IMG/VR virus record: IMGVR_UViG_3300023174_000134
Location: 1 to 64,000 of that record
Strand: one strand, 5' to 3'
DNA length: 64,000 nt
DNA from: a virus
Positions 5,908 to 16,500 of the stretch are shown in pieces. Position 1 is the stretch's first letter. Each line of letters opens with the position of its first letter. The notes beneath the pieces were generated by a model, which worked only from the letters and a program-made list of their open reading frames with translations, had not been told where the DNA came from and made no database searches. The position numbers and the translations under genes are program-made.

Positions 5908-8423
5908 CACCGAGCCAAGCTATTTTTAAAGGGGTTTTCGGCAAATGCCATGTAAATGTAAGTAGCACTTGAACCATTTAAATCGCCACCGGCATCTCTA
6001 ATTTTAAATCCATTTGAAAGAAAATCTATATTGTTTCCTGTTTCAGCGATAGCACTATTAGCCCATATATCAGGTGTATTTACATTATATGTTCCACGAG
6101 AAGAATCAAAAATATTCCAAGGCCCAGTAGTGCTTGAAACTTTAGCCATCACATATCTAGGTCTAAACCCAGTAAAGACAAACGGACCATCCGTAGAACC
6201 ATTACCTGTGTAACTGCCAAATGCGGAGAAACCAGCAATTGGTGTCCAAGCATACATTATCATATTTGAACCTGAACCGTTTGTACCACCTGAAGTTCCA
6301 AGAGTTACAACGCTTGCACCTGGTGTTGTGCTATTAAAATACAAACCATTTCCTGGATTATAAATGGCAGCAGTAGAGGACAATAACATTTGACCTTGAT
6401 TTGTATTAAAACCTGTGTGCCATACTAATGCTGAATTGTCCGCAGCATCTCTATTTCTGAATATTAACATACTAGGAGCGGCACCCAGACCATGACCAAT
6501 GGTTGCACCGCCTGTTCCATTTCCTGTATATGTTGCAATACTGAATCCTGTTGTTGTGCTAGCACGAACTTGAGCACTAATTGAACCTGTTGTATTGGTT
6601 ACTGTTGAACCACCAGCCCACCATTGCCAAGCAACATAGGTAGCGGAACTTGTATTAATTGCTGTGTTGGTACCAACTGTAAATCCATTAGAATTAAATG
6701 ATGTAATTGTGTTTGCTGAAGTTGATTCTGCTTCAGCTGCATTGATTACACTAACTTTTGTTGCACCTCTTACGGCATCAAATGCTTGATGATTTGTAGC
6801 AGCACTTCTTGATTTTAACCATACAAAATCTGGTTGAAAACCACCAGCATTCGTTACTGATAAAGTTGCACCGGTACCAGTATATAATGTAGCATCAAAA
6901 TACTTATTGGCAGCCGTTGCAACTGTCGCACCAATCGTTGGTGTTGGTAAATTTGTGGTGCATAATGATTTGAAACCGGATGGCGGAGTGTAAGCAAAAG
7001 GTTGTTGGCCAAAATTAACTGTAAATGTAACATTAGATACGCTAGATGAAGAAAAAGCTGGAAACATTGTTCCAGTTAAACTACTAAATGCAGTTCCTTG
7101 ACTTGCTCCATTTTTGTAGAAAACCAATGTACCAGCGTCCATGTCTAATGCAACACCAATTACATCATTTGTTGTATAAGACGCACCATACGATGTTCCT
7201 ACATCGTTGTTATATTTTCCACCACCAACAAAATAAGACCACCCATTTGCATCTCCACCACAATAATAATCTAAAGTCATTGAAGCATTTCCAATACCAG
7301 GCGAGCTATTACCGCCTAAATGAGTATATTCCCAATACCATTTACCAGATGAAACGCCAAAGGTTGCTCTACCACTTCTTGCGGTGGTAGTTGATTGAGC
7401 AAATCTTAAATTTCCGTTTGATATGGTTCCAACAGTAGTGAAATCTAACGGATTCAATGTTGCATAATTTCCACGAACAACACCACCAACATCAGTAACA
7501 CCTTGTGGTGTATATTGAGTTGGCACATCACGCATTAAATCAAATGTTGAACCACTGGCCGTTGAGATATTGTTTGGTGTCCAGTTGTTTCCATTACCAG
7601 AGAAATCTTTTCCAATAGAACTTGTATCACTTAGGCTCAAATAGAAACCATTGGTGCCATAAGTGCCTGTGTATTTGATTGGTTCCCATACACCTGTGAT
7701 TGGTGATGTTTGACCAAATGAACTGACTGAAACAAGGCTTCCAGAAACCATATTAATTTCTGTTTGATAACCATCACCAAAATAAATTGGTGCGCCACCA
7801 CCCTGATACCCACCGTTAATGTCGTTACGATAAGTGTTATTTATAGACCTGTAAGCTGAAGAAGAAATGCTTCCAGCCGCACCTGAATCACTAGAAGTCC
7901 CCCAAGAAACTTGTTGCCCATTTATATAAGCAATAATTCTATTTGCAGAAGTTCCGTTATCAGGGTCAAATTGAACTACTAAATGATACCAAGCTGATGG
8001 GTCACGATATACGGCATTTGAAACTCTTTGAAAATAATATCCTGAAGCGTTAGTAAAAGCATTAATCCACAAATTACTGTTGCTGTCAAACAGAACCAAA
8101 AGCTGATTTCTTACAGCACCTGAAGTTGTAGTGTTACCACCAATAATAAATTGCTCAGAAGTTAAAATGCCTCTTTTAACCCAAGTTGAAAAAGTCCATT
8201 GATTTTCACCTGATGCAACTGTTGGAGTTCTGCTTAAATAAGCAGAAGCACTATTTCTAAACCTTAATGAACCACTAACTGGATTGGCAAGACCACTAAT
8301 TGGCCATGTGTTTGTTTTAACTGCCTGTGCCTGTGAACCTAAATCCCAAACACCGCTAGCTCCAGTAATTGAAGTATTAGCTGCTGTTTTACGGACTAAT
8401 CCACCAGGATAACGATAAGTCAT
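5907..8423 (-). CDS. Large tail fibre/adhesin with LamG-like domains (paralogue 1)
   Basis: 838 residues. The N-terminal ~220 residues contain a concanavalin/LamG-type jelly roll (WTFSTWVKRG, AWYHLVVQFD, IAYINGQQV, YFGDGY), which often binds carbohydrate. A SPRY-like stretch follows (SGKWYWEYTH, VIGVALDMDAGTLVFYKNG), then beta modules with GHGLGAAPSMLI and GSYTGNGSTDGPFVFTGFRP. The C-terminus YIYMAFAENPFKNSLAR matches that of the 832-residue protein at 9032 (YMAFAETPFK). The two are clearly paralogues, separated by one assembly-type gene. A role in host surface recognition is inferred. Confidence 0.8.
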   Translation of the reverse strand: MTYRYPGGLVRKTAANTSITGASGVWDLGSQAQAVKTNTWPISGLANPVSGSLRFRNSASAYLSRTPTVASGENQWTFSTWVKRGILTSEQFIIGGNTTTSGAVRNQLLVLFDSNSNLWINAFTNASGYYFQRVSNAVYRDPSAWYHLVVQFDPDNGTSANRIIAYINGQQVSWGTSSDSGAAGSISSSAYRSINNTYRNDINGGYQGGGAPIYFGDGYQTEINMVSGSLVSVSSFGQTSPITGVWEPIKYTGTYGTNGFYLSLSDTSSIGKDFSGNGNNWTPNNISTASGSTFDLMRDVPTQYTPQGVTDVGGVVRGNYATLNPLDFTTVGTISNGNLRFAQSTTTARSGRATFGVSSGKWYWEYTHLGGNSSPGIGNASMTLDYYCGGDANGWSYFVGGGKYNNDVGTSYGASYTTNDVIGVALDMDAGTLVFYKNGASQGTAFSSLTGTMFPAFSSSSVSNVTFTVNFGQQPFAYTPPSGFKSLCTTNLPTPTIGATVATAANKYFDATLYTGTGATLSVTNAGGFQPDFVWLKSRSAATNHQAFDAVRGATKVSVINAAEAESTSANTITSFNSNGFTVGTNTAINTSSATYVAWQWWAGGSTVTNTTGSISAQVRASTTTGFSIATYTGNGTGGATIGHGLGAAPSMLIFRNRDAADNSALVWHTGFNTNQGQMLLSSTAAIYNPGNGLYFNSTTPGASVVTLGTSGGTNGSGSNMIMYAWTPIAGFSAFGSYTGNGSTDGPFVFTGFRPRYVMAKVSSTTGPWNIFDSSRGTYNVNTPDIWANSAIAETGNNIDFLSNGFKIRDAGGDLNGSSATYIYMAFAENPFKNSLAR

Positions 8424-9022
8424 TAAATTTCTACTCTAGGCCAGTTTTGAGAATTTACAATATTTATTAGACCATCCAAATCTGTGCAAGCAGTAATAGC
8501 GGTATCAAGGCGGTCGCCTTCGATAATTACTGAGTTACGATATGTTGTTTCTTCTTCTGTAATGGTTTCATCCATTACTTTAGCATCGGTTGGTTTCAAT
8601 AAATCATGGACAGTTTTCTTAAAGTTGGCAGTCCAAATAGTTTTCAGACCTTTGGTCACTAAGCGTTTATCAGAATCAACCATCTGTGGATTTGCAGGGT
8701 CAGTATTATCTAACACTTTAACCCACATTGGATTATTATCTTTATCCACTTCTTCACGGTCATTATAGATTCGTGGATTTAATGAATAAGATTGTGTAAC
8801 TGTTTTGGTACTCTCATCAATGGTGTATGATGGGTCTGCTTCCCAATAGAAGCGTAAATCAGGTTTGGTGCCTTCAACAAAATGATAAAGACCAATGTCT
8901 AAACATTCTTGTTCTGTGGCATTTTGTAGGAAACGAGCAGAGCGTTTACCATTACAGTCAAATGGATGACCGACCTGTGGTAGACCTACTACTTTTCCTT
9001 CGTGAACTATTGCGTATTTCAT
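8423..9022 (-). CDS. Tail fibre assembly/chaperone-like protein
   Basis: 199 residues. The N-terminus MKYAIVHEGKVVGLPQVGHP is typical of phage proteins encoded next to fibres. The C-terminal third has a helical segment ending NIVNSQNWPRVEI, similar in style to the smaller proteins at 3017 and 5133. It lies between the two large LamG adhesins with a TAATG junction, suggesting it helps fold or attach them. No enzymatic motif is visible. Confidence 0.55.
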   Translation of the reverse strand: MKYAIVHEGKVVGLPQVGHPFDCNGKRSARFLQNATEQECLDIGLYHFVEGTKPDLRFYWEADPSYTIDESTKTVTQSYSLNPRIYNDREEVDKDNNPMWVKVLDNTDPANPQMVDSDKRLVTKGLKTIWTANFKKTVHDLLKPTDAKVMDETITEEETTYRNSVIIEGDRLDTAITACTDLDGLINIVNSQNWPRVEI

Positions 9023-9031
9023 TTTATTTCC

Positions 9032-11530
9032 TCAACGAGAGCGAGCGTATTTAAAGGGAGTTTCGGCAAATGCCATGTATATGTAAGTTCCGCCTGAGAT
9101 ATTGTTTGTGCTGCTATCACCTTGCCTAACTTTGAATCCATTAGAAACAAAATCATGGACGATATTCCCTGCACCATCTGCATCATTGGTATCGGCATAC
9201 ATTCTTAAATTAGTTACATTGTATGGATTTCTTGCGCCATCAATTATGGTCCAGTTACCACCACTAGAACTGTCTGTGCGTTTTGTCATTACAAACCTAG
9301 GTCTAAATCCTGTGTAAACAAACGGACCATCAGTAGAACCATTACCTGTGTATGAGCCAAATGCAGAGTATCCAGCGACTTGAGCAAAGCAGTAGGCTAC
9401 ATAGGTTAGTCCATTGCCATTAATTTCAGCAGAGCCAGCACTTGCAGTAAATACTGAAGATGTTGGAGATGTATTATTCCAAAAATTTGCGCTTGTAATA
9501 GTCGCATTAGTTAAGTTAAGTGCAACAGCACCAGTATTGCCTATGGATTGATGATATGAATACCAGTTAGAAGCATTGCTTCTGCTTTTTACAATAATCA
9601 TTGCTGGGGCAACACCAAGTCCATGACCAATAGTGCCAGTAACCCCTGTGCCTGTATAAGTAACAATACTAAATCCAGCGATTGGATTGGCACGAACTTG
9701 AGCGCTGATAGAGCCTGATGTGTTTGTTACTGTTGAACCACCAGCATTCCAACTCCAACCAACATAAGTTCCACCTGTAATATTGTCCGCAGCATCTCCT
9801 CCAGTACCTAAAGTAAAGCTTGTAGTTCCAAATGTTTGAACATAATAACCACCATTGTCCACTTCAGCACTTGTTAAATGACTATAAAGTGTTTTGCCAG
9901 CACCTCTAATTGCATCAAATAAAATATGGCTTGTTGAACTATCTCTACGCTTAATCCATACAAAATCAGAACCACCATTAGTTGTAATTACTCGGTTGCT
10001 AGTGCTATCTCCAGAATAAATTGTTGCGTTAAAATACTTATTTGGTTGCTTAATTGTTGGTTCAGGTAAGTTATATGTGTTTAATGCTTTGTAACCGGAT
10101 GTTGGTGCTGAAGCAAATGGACTTTGGCCAAAATTTGCAGACATACTGACAGATCCATACAAAGAAATATATGGGTATAAACCTAAAGTATTTGGCAATC
10201 CAGTTACTTGTGAACCATAAGCAGAACCATTTTTTTTAATATCAACAGTACCATTTGTCATATCTACAAGAAATTGAAATACATCACCTGAGCTTACTGC
10301 ACCAGTGCCAGCATAATGAGAAGTGCTTGAACCACCTGAAAACTTTTTATAAACAGCACCTGTGCCACCAGTAATATTTACTGCGGTGTAGTAATCGCTA
10401 ACATATCCAGTTGCAGAAGAATTGGTAAATGTGCCATTACTTTGAACACCAATACCAAAATAGGCTTCATTTGTAGAACCATTAAATGCTTGGCTTGCAG
10501 TAAATTCAAATGCAAATTTACCTGAACTTGGCAAAGCCATAGTTGCTGGGAAGCCACCATAAGCCGTAGTTGAACGGGTTACAAGCAAATTACCATTTGT
10601 TAAAGTTAAACTTCCTGTGTTGGTATTGAGATAATCTAAAGGATTTAATGTTGCATAATTACCACGAACATTTGCACTATCTTGATCCTCAGGCACATCA
10701 ATCATAATGTCGTATGTTGTATTTGCTGTGCTTACATTGAAACCATTTAGTGTCCAGTTATTTCCGTTACCAGAATAATCATAACCCATGGTTGTAGCAG
10801 AAGTGTTATCTCTGAAATTGAGATAGAATCCGTTTGTTCCGTATGTGCCTGTGTAAGCAATCGGAGACCAGTTACCATCTTTGTCTGTGGCACCAAATGA
10901 ACTTGGAGTTAATGCCAATCCATCAACAAAGTAAACTTCGGACATATAGCCGTCAAAAAAACCATCGGAAGCTCTGCCACCTATGTACCATGCTTGCACA
11001 TTGTTTAAAAACGGAAAAGTATAGTTTAATGTTGGATATACAGCAAAAGAACCCGAGGTTTGGCGAATACCATTTACCCAAATTTGCATTCGGTTACTAG
11101 AAGTTGCTTGCGTTGTATCAATAACGAACACGACATGATACCAAGCCGCTGGGTCACGGAATACCGCAGCCGTATTCAGATAATATGTTGTATCACCAAA
11201 ATAAACAGTTTGTTGATAAAATTGTCCATAATAATAATTATCAGCAGCAGCGACAAGAGCTCCGTTATTATTGGAATCGTAATCTTTGCCTCGTTTTATC
11301 CAAGCACTAAAAGTTCCTTTTGTGCTTGCGGAAGATGTTGTTACTGTTCTTGATAATTTAGCAGAAGCTGCACCACGAAACCGTAGCGATTCTTCCACCT
11401 TAAATGGAGGCCAAGAGTTTCGTGATTGATAGTCCGCTTGCTGGGAAAGAAGAAATACACCTGAAGCACCAGCTGCGTTCACAGTTGGCAAAGAAGATGA
11501 AATTACACCGCCGGTGTATCTTTTAGTCAT
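9032..11530 (-). CDS. Large tail fibre/adhesin with LamG-like domains (paralogue 2)
   Basis: 832 residues, collinear with the 838-residue paralogue. It has a jelly-roll start (GTFSAWIKRGKD, AWYHVVFVIDTTQ, MQIWVNGIRQT), a SPRY-like segment (SGKFAFEFTA, FQFLVDMTNGTVDIKKNG), repeated modules (GHGLGVAPAMIIVKSRS, GSYTGNGSTDGPFVYTGFRP) and the shared C-terminus TYIYMAFAETPFKYARSR. Divergence is highest in the N-terminal carbohydrate-binding-like region, as expected for alternative receptor binders. Location and composition make a virion adhesin the best call. Confidence 0.8.
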   Translation of the reverse strand: MTKRYTGGVISSSLPTVNAAGASGVFLLSQQADYQSRNSWPPFKVEESLRFRGAASAKLSRTVTTSSASTKGTFSAWIKRGKDYDSNNNGALVAAADNYYYGQFYQQTVYFGDTTYYLNTAAVFRDPAAWYHVVFVIDTTQATSSNRMQIWVNGIRQTSGSFAVYPTLNYTFPFLNNVQAWYIGGRASDGFFDGYMSEVYFVDGLALTPSSFGATDKDGNWSPIAYTGTYGTNGFYLNFRDNTSATTMGYDYSGNGNNWTLNGFNVSTANTTYDIMIDVPEDQDSANVRGNYATLNPLDYLNTNTGSLTLTNGNLLVTRSTTAYGGFPATMALPSSGKFAFEFTASQAFNGSTNEAYFGIGVQSNGTFTNSSATGYVSDYYTAVNITGGTGAVYKKFSGGSSTSHYAGTGAVSSGDVFQFLVDMTNGTVDIKKNGSAYGSQVTGLPNTLGLYPYISLYGSVSMSANFGQSPFASAPTSGYKALNTYNLPEPTIKQPNKYFNATIYSGDSTSNRVITTNGGSDFVWIKRRDSSTSHILFDAIRGAGKTLYSHLTSAEVDNGGYYVQTFGTTSFTLGTGGDAADNITGGTYVGWSWNAGGSTVTNTSGSISAQVRANPIAGFSIVTYTGTGVTGTIGHGLGVAPAMIIVKSRSNASNWYSYHQSIGNTGAVALNLTNATITSANFWNNTSPTSSVFTASAGSAEINGNGLTYVAYCFAQVAGYSAFGSYTGNGSTDGPFVYTGFRPRFVMTKRTDSSSGGNWTIIDGARNPYNVTNLRMYADTNDADGAGNIVHDFVSNGFKVRQGDSSTNNISGGTYIYMAFAETPFKYARSR

Positions 11531-11545
11531 AACCTAGATTGTATA

Positions 11546-11911
11546 TTAAGAAATATCTTCGTAGCTAATAGTAACATCTATCTTAGATGCTGCTGAAGCT
11601 AAACCAGCAATAATATCACCTTCTTCTAGGTATACTGATGTTGTCTTATCAATAACAATCAAAGAAGCGTCTGCTGGTACAGAAACGGTACTGACTAAAT
11701 TCTTAGTTGCACCGGCACGAGCAGAATACAATGTGAGAGTAGCGTCATAAGCAGTTGTGCCATCAAAGTTTGATAGAATAACAGTATTAATTTTAAATAC
11801 TTTACCAGATGAGGCTGCGTTTGTTACGATATTTCCACTCGTTGCACCTAATGTAGCAACGTTGGTGTTGCCTCTAATTGTTGCAACGTTTACGATGTTT
11901 GGAGATGCCAT
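11546..11911 (-). CDS. Small virion structural protein
   Basis: 121 residues, Ala/Thr/Val-rich beta protein. Segments such as VFKINTVILSNFDG and YDATLTLYSARAGA look like a small jelly-roll or tail-decoration protein. It lies between fibre genes on the same strand. I do not recognise a named family. A virion role is inferred from composition and position. Confidence 0.5.
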   Translation of the reverse strand: MASPNIVNVATIRGNTNVATLGATSGNIVTNAASSGKVFKINTVILSNFDGTTAYDATLTLYSARAGATKNLVSTVSVPADASLIVIDKTTSVYLEEGDIIAGLASAASKIDVTISYEDIS

Positions 11912-11925
11912 TTAATTTTCCTTTT

Positions 11926-12603
11926 TTAACCGAATACGATAGCCATGGCAATTGCTTTGCCAGTGGATGCTGCCGTGTTTGCTTTTGCAAATCCTGAATT
12001 AGCATACAAAGCACCAGAGTTAGCTACTGCGAATCCTGAATTAGCATACAATGATGCTGAGTTGGCTACAGCAAAACCAGAGTTAGCGTAACTAGCGGCT
12101 GAATTGGCTACCGCAAATCCTGAATTAGCATAACCGCTTGCGGAGTTTGCTGCTGTAAATCCAGAGTTAGCATATAGTGCGGCCGAATTAGCCACATTAC
12201 TTGGAGTATTGGCTGCTAAGAAAGCAGAGTTAGCATAGATTGCTGCTGAGTTTGCTTTTGCATCAGGTAAAACTCCAGAAGCTAATTTGCTTGCAGTAAT
12301 CGTGCCATCAGGAATCTGTGAATTTTGAATATTGTTATATGTAATTACCGTTGTTGCACGATAGGTAACAATAATATTATTTGCTGCTGAAGGAGGAGCT
12401 TCAGTAAATGTGATTACACCATTAGCAACAGAATATGAATTAATTGGGTCTTGTTGAATACTACTTACAAGAACTTCAATTGCATTGGCATCTTGAATAC
12501 CAGTTTGTGTTAAGGTAAATTGTGTGCAAGAACCTGTACCGCTGAACCTTTCGGTCGCAACAATAAAAGAACCTACACCAGGCTCGTTGCCAATGTATGC
12601 CAT
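11926..12603 (-). CDS. Repeat tail fibre with short C-terminus
   Basis: 225 residues. The N-terminal ~95 residues (MAYIGNEPGVGSF..., RFSGTGSCTQFTLT) are homologous to the start of the S74 fibre at 4017. From about residue 110 there are eight or nine units of YANSGFAVANSA, and the protein stops soon after (KAIAMAIVFG). It lacks any tip or chaperone domain, so it could be a short shaft segment, a connector, or a gene whose distal domain has been swapped away. Confidence 0.7.
   Translation of the reverse strand: MAYIGNEPGVGSFIVATERFSGTGSCTQFTLTQTGIQDANAIEVLVSSIQQDPINSYSVANGVITFTEAPPSAANNIIVTYRATTVITYNNIQNSQIPDGTITASKLASGVLPDAKANSAAIYANSAFLAANTPSNVANSAALYANSGFTAANSASGYANSGFAVANSAASYANSGFAVANSASLYANSGFAVANSGALYANSGFAKANTAASTGKAIAMAIVFG
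11985..12265 (-). repeat. YANS-repeat coding array
   Basis: Tandem ~33-36 base degenerate units coding for YANSGFAVANSA, homologous at the DNA level to the arrays at 1-250 and 4495-4790; 12083-12117 is identical to 4684-4718. Confidence 0.8.
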
Positions 12604-12604
12604 T

Positions 12605-12931
12605 TTAGGTTATCTCCAAAACCGATAAAATACAGTCTGCTGAGTTATTTGTAGAAGTTTGCACCTGCAAATAATCTCCAAATTCTAGCACTAACTTTTG
12701 GTCTCCACCAATTGGAACCAAAGCACCACCATTTGAAATGGTTGCTTGTTGTACCATAAAGTGTGTTGTTCCGCCAGAAACTACGGTCACATTTGCAGTA
12801 ATTGGAGAAGCGGTTGTATTTCCAATTGTTAAACCAATCACCGTAGCCTGTGTGGCTGCTGCTGGAGCATACACGTTAGCTGCAGCTGTTCCTGCATTTT
12901 TTAAAAAATAATTCTTAAATGTATTTGGCAT
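12605..12931 (-). CDS. Small virion structural protein
   Basis: 108 residues (MPNTFKNYFLKNAG...), with a beta-rich pattern ITANVTVVSGGTTHFMVQQA and LVLEFGDYLQVQTS resembling small phage decoration or fibre-base proteins. A candidate late promoter doublet lies just upstream (12954-12969). Function unknown; a structural role is inferred from its place between fibre and baseplate genes. Confidence 0.5.
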   Translation of the reverse strand: MPNTFKNYFLKNAGTAAANVYAPAAATQATVIGLTIGNTTASPITANVTVVSGGTTHFMVQQATISNGGALVPIGGDQKLVLEFGDYLQVQTSTNNSADCILSVLEIT

Positions 12932-12953
12932 GAAAAAAATTCCTATTCTTTGT

Positions 12954-12969
12954 TATTTATCTATTTATC
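12954..12969 (-). promoter_or_regulatory. Candidate late promoter doublet (GATAAATA x2)
   Basis: Two GATAAATA boxes eight bases apart on the minus strand, each one base from TATAAATA, placed 23-40 bases upstream of the gene starting at 12931. The distal copy overlaps the end of the next gene upstream. Confidence 0.45.
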
Positions 12970-13291
12970 CAAGTGCAATTGAGAACGCTAAAGCAGAAGC
13001 TTCAACAGCTAAAATTCTATTATAAATTGCGGTATTTGCAGTTCCAACTAAAGTTTGAACATTGGCAGTCAATAAATTTGCGGTGTTACTATAAAAAGTT
13101 TCAATGAAACCAGAGGTGTTGACATTTAAACGAGCGCCAGTTCCAGAAACCTCCAGTATTGTATTTGCATAAAATGTTTGACCATTGCCATTTGTAATTA
13201 AATTGGCAGTGGCAATCAATGAAGAAGTGGCTGTCAACCACTGCTGGAATGTATTCGCTGTGGTTATTTGATTTATTGTATTGGCTGCCAT
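12965..13291 (-). CDS. Small fibre-type structural protein
   Basis: 108 residues (MAANTINQITTANTFQQWLT). It is rich in Asn/Thr/Ala and has TANLITNGNGQTFYANTILE, a pattern typical of shaft or connector segments. It begins next to the coiled-coil protein gene at 13291. Probably part of the fibre/baseplate periphery. No specific family recognised. Confidence 0.5.
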   Translation of the reverse strand: MAANTINQITTANTFQQWLTATSSLIATANLITNGNGQTFYANTILEVSGTGARLNVNTSGFIETFYSNTANLLTANVQTLVGTANTAIYNRILAVEASALAFSIALG

Positions 13292-13515
13292 TATTTACCT
13301 CTGCCAATCAGCTCACGCAACAAGTCTTTTATCTCTGACATTTCGTTTTCTATTTTATCTAGGCGTTGTTTTGATTCTACTTTTTCAGATAGTTCTTTTT
13401 TTGCCATTTCTCTTTTCTGATAATACTCTTGCAAAGCTAATTTATCTGTATTTAGAATCGCTTTGGAGTTCATATCTCTTACTAAGTTTTCGTGGTCTTT
13501 TACTTTAGCAAACAT
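13291..13515 (-). CDS. Small coiled-coil protein
   Basis: 74 residues, highly charged and predicted helical throughout (EYYQKREMAKKELSEKVESK, then LDKIENEMSEIKDLLREL), so a coiled coil is likely. It sits between the very large baseplate protein and small fibre genes. Function unknown; an assembly or attachment role is possible. Confidence 0.5.
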   Translation of the reverse strand: MFAKVKDHENLVRDMNSKAILNTDKLALQEYYQKREMAKKELSEKVESKQRLDKIENEMSEIKDLLRELIGRGK

Positions 13516-13517
13516 AA

Positions 13518-16500
13518 TTAACTACCTGCAGGTAAAGCAATTGCACGGAAATCACGCACCTTAGGAACATCGGTAGTATTAGTTCCAGTCAATACAATCT
13601 TAATGGCAAATGTTCTAAATGAATTGTATGCTGTTGAACCAGAAGTGTAGGTTACAGAATTGTTTGCTGTGCCATTAACACCTGGAGCATACGAGATTTC
13701 ACGATAATCATTATAGCTATTTGACACAAAGTTGGTATTATTCAATTGTGTCATTAATTGATAGTTTTTATCTTCAAATGCATTAGGGTCAGAAATAGAC
13801 AACACTTTATAGTAAACACGAATATTTGAATTGGATGGTTTGTATGCCGTTAGGTAGACACGCAAATCACCAGAGTCAAAGCCATCTGCTAAATTAACCT
13901 TGCGAGTAATATAACGAACATTAGAGTTGCCACCAGATTTCTTATCTTCACCGTTATAGGTAATTGTTACACCGGTACCTGGTGTTGTATTTGCATCTAC
14001 AAGAGTAATCGTTGGTGATGTTTCATAACCAGAACCAGCAGCCGTTAGATATACTGAAGTAACCACATTACCGGTTACAACAGCAGCTGCAGTTGCACCT
14101 GAACCGCCACCACCAGTAATTGTTACAACAGCATTGGCATTAGTAGAGTAACCTGTACCACCACTTGACAATACAATATCAGAATTACTTAATGGCAAAT
14201 CATTGATGATGTTTTCAACCGCAATCAGACTTATGCGAGAAGTATCAATGAATGGTGCAATATCAGGATTGCTGGTTGCCATTGTAGCTCTAACTGTCAA
14301 TGTTGTGTTAGCAGTTGTTGTTAATACACGGCGTCCATTACCATCGGTCATTGGGTAATCAGTCAACGGAGTAAATGGCAAGAAGCCTGTTTTACCGCCA
14401 GTCACAGCTTTCTCAGAATTGAACTGATATGTGATTGATGTATTCTCAACAGATATGCCAGTTGCAATCAAATGCATTAAGTCATATACTGTATTAGCCG
14501 ATGGATAGTTAACATTAAATTGTGTTTGCGTTGTGCCAGTATCAAATGTATAACGGAACAATCTAAACATCAAATCTGAGTTTTGCTCAGCAGTCCATGT
14601 AGAACCGTTTTGTGATAAGAACAATGAACCTTGATATGGTTGTTCTGAAATCTGTCGACCTGATACTGTATCTAATTTACCAATTTCAGCTGAATATGTT
14701 TCATACTTGTTAGAGTTAGATAACAATACAAAACAATGTTCGCCAGGTTGCAAGAACAATGGAGAATCAAATACAAATTCTGTGTATTTGGTTGCATCAT
14801 CCAAATTAGGAGATGTAGTTGTCTTAACTTTATCTGGTGTTAATGTAACTGTTGAATATGGATAAATCAAAGATGTTGATGGGTATCCGTTTACAACAGA
14901 ACGAACTTGTAATGTAACAGGTACAGTTGGATCTTTTGTCTTAAAGCAGAAACGAGCCTTAGATAGAAAAATACCTTGTGGATAATTTGAAGGAGATACT
15001 AAGAATGTTTGTGCTAATGGGTCATACCAACCAACAACACGTTCAGTAACAGCTGTTGTCGTAACAACACGATTATCTTTAACAGCAACACGTTGAATTG
15101 TTGGAACAGTTGCAGAAATAATTGTGTTTTCTGTTTGTTGTAAAATACCTTGTGCAAAAAATGTGGCATCTCCATTTGTAGATGAAGAACCAATATCACC
15201 ACTTGAGGTGTCAATCAATCGGAAGTTTTTCTCACCAATACGGAATATTCCATTTGGTATATTAAACACACCAGCAACATCGCCTGCAGATGTTGTTGTT
15301 AAATTGCCAATTGAGTAAATAGAATTGGATGTTGGCGTGGTTGTCCATGTTCCAACAATTGCTAATGTTCTTGTTCCTGCGGTGTAAGAAGAAACTGTGG
15401 CAGATTGACCAGCGCCAGTTCCAGACACAATATAAACTGTTGAACCAGCATAATCACCAGTATTATTTGCACTTGTAGCATCCACAGACAATACGATTGT
15501 GTTAGATGTGGCAGAAGTTACAAATCCAGAATAATGGTCATACCCATTAATCTTAATTGTTGTGCCACTAGATTGGCCAACCAAATTCATAGTTGCGCCA
15601 TTCAACAATGTTGATGGATTCAAATTAACTACAAATGCTTCTCTATTTGATGTGCGAACAACAAATGCTGTTGCATTAACGGTACTTGTTGCAGTATTAG
15701 TTACATTGACTTTTTCTGCATTACCAGACTGTGTAATGTAACCCAAGTTATTAGAACTTAATGTAAACTTGTTTGCACGAGCAATGTATTTGTTTACACT
15801 AATGTTATCAAAGAAACCAAAAAGTTCTGTGGTTGGTTTGAAATCAGAGCAAGTAAACAATATACCACGGTCACGCATATAAGGAATAATTGACACATCA
15901 ATAACACGGTCACCCAAGGATTGAGTGATTGTTGATGGTACAACTTGCGAGAATACACCAGAGCGAGTTTGGTTTTGTGTTGTCGTTGTAGTTGTTACTT
16001 GAACGAGTGCTGGGCGCCTATCAGCAACATATGAAGAACTTGTTGTTCCTGTCCAATAAGTTTCCCAATTACCCCATTCATAACTGTAAGCATCTCGTGT
16101 AATTAAAGCCCATGCGTCTTTATCACCTTCAAGGTTTACAAGAACATCTGGTTGTTTGTCTGTATCAATCCAAACATCTGATGGTGGGTCTAATTGAATT
16201 TTACCAATGTAGTTTACAATATTAAATGGGTTAATATTATATACTTTTGAAGATTTATTTTGGTCAACAAAAACAGTATGTGTTGCTGTAGGCATCACAA
16301 TTGGACCAGCCTTCAAATAATTAGATGAATTCGCTGAATCAAATGTTAATAGGTGTGATGTAATATTAAATGTTGGCCTAATTTCTTTTCTCTTAGGGTC
16401 AACAGCAATAGAATAGTCATTATTAGTTACATCAGCAACAGAAGTGCCATCAAAAGAATCTACAACAATACCATTTTTAAATCGTGGTAAGTTTGTAGAA

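Noticed and set aside
4495-12265. Regularly spaced repeats that could suggest a CRISPR array.
   Set aside because: Repeats are in frame within coding sequence, degenerate at third positions and without unique spacers; they encode fibre repeats.
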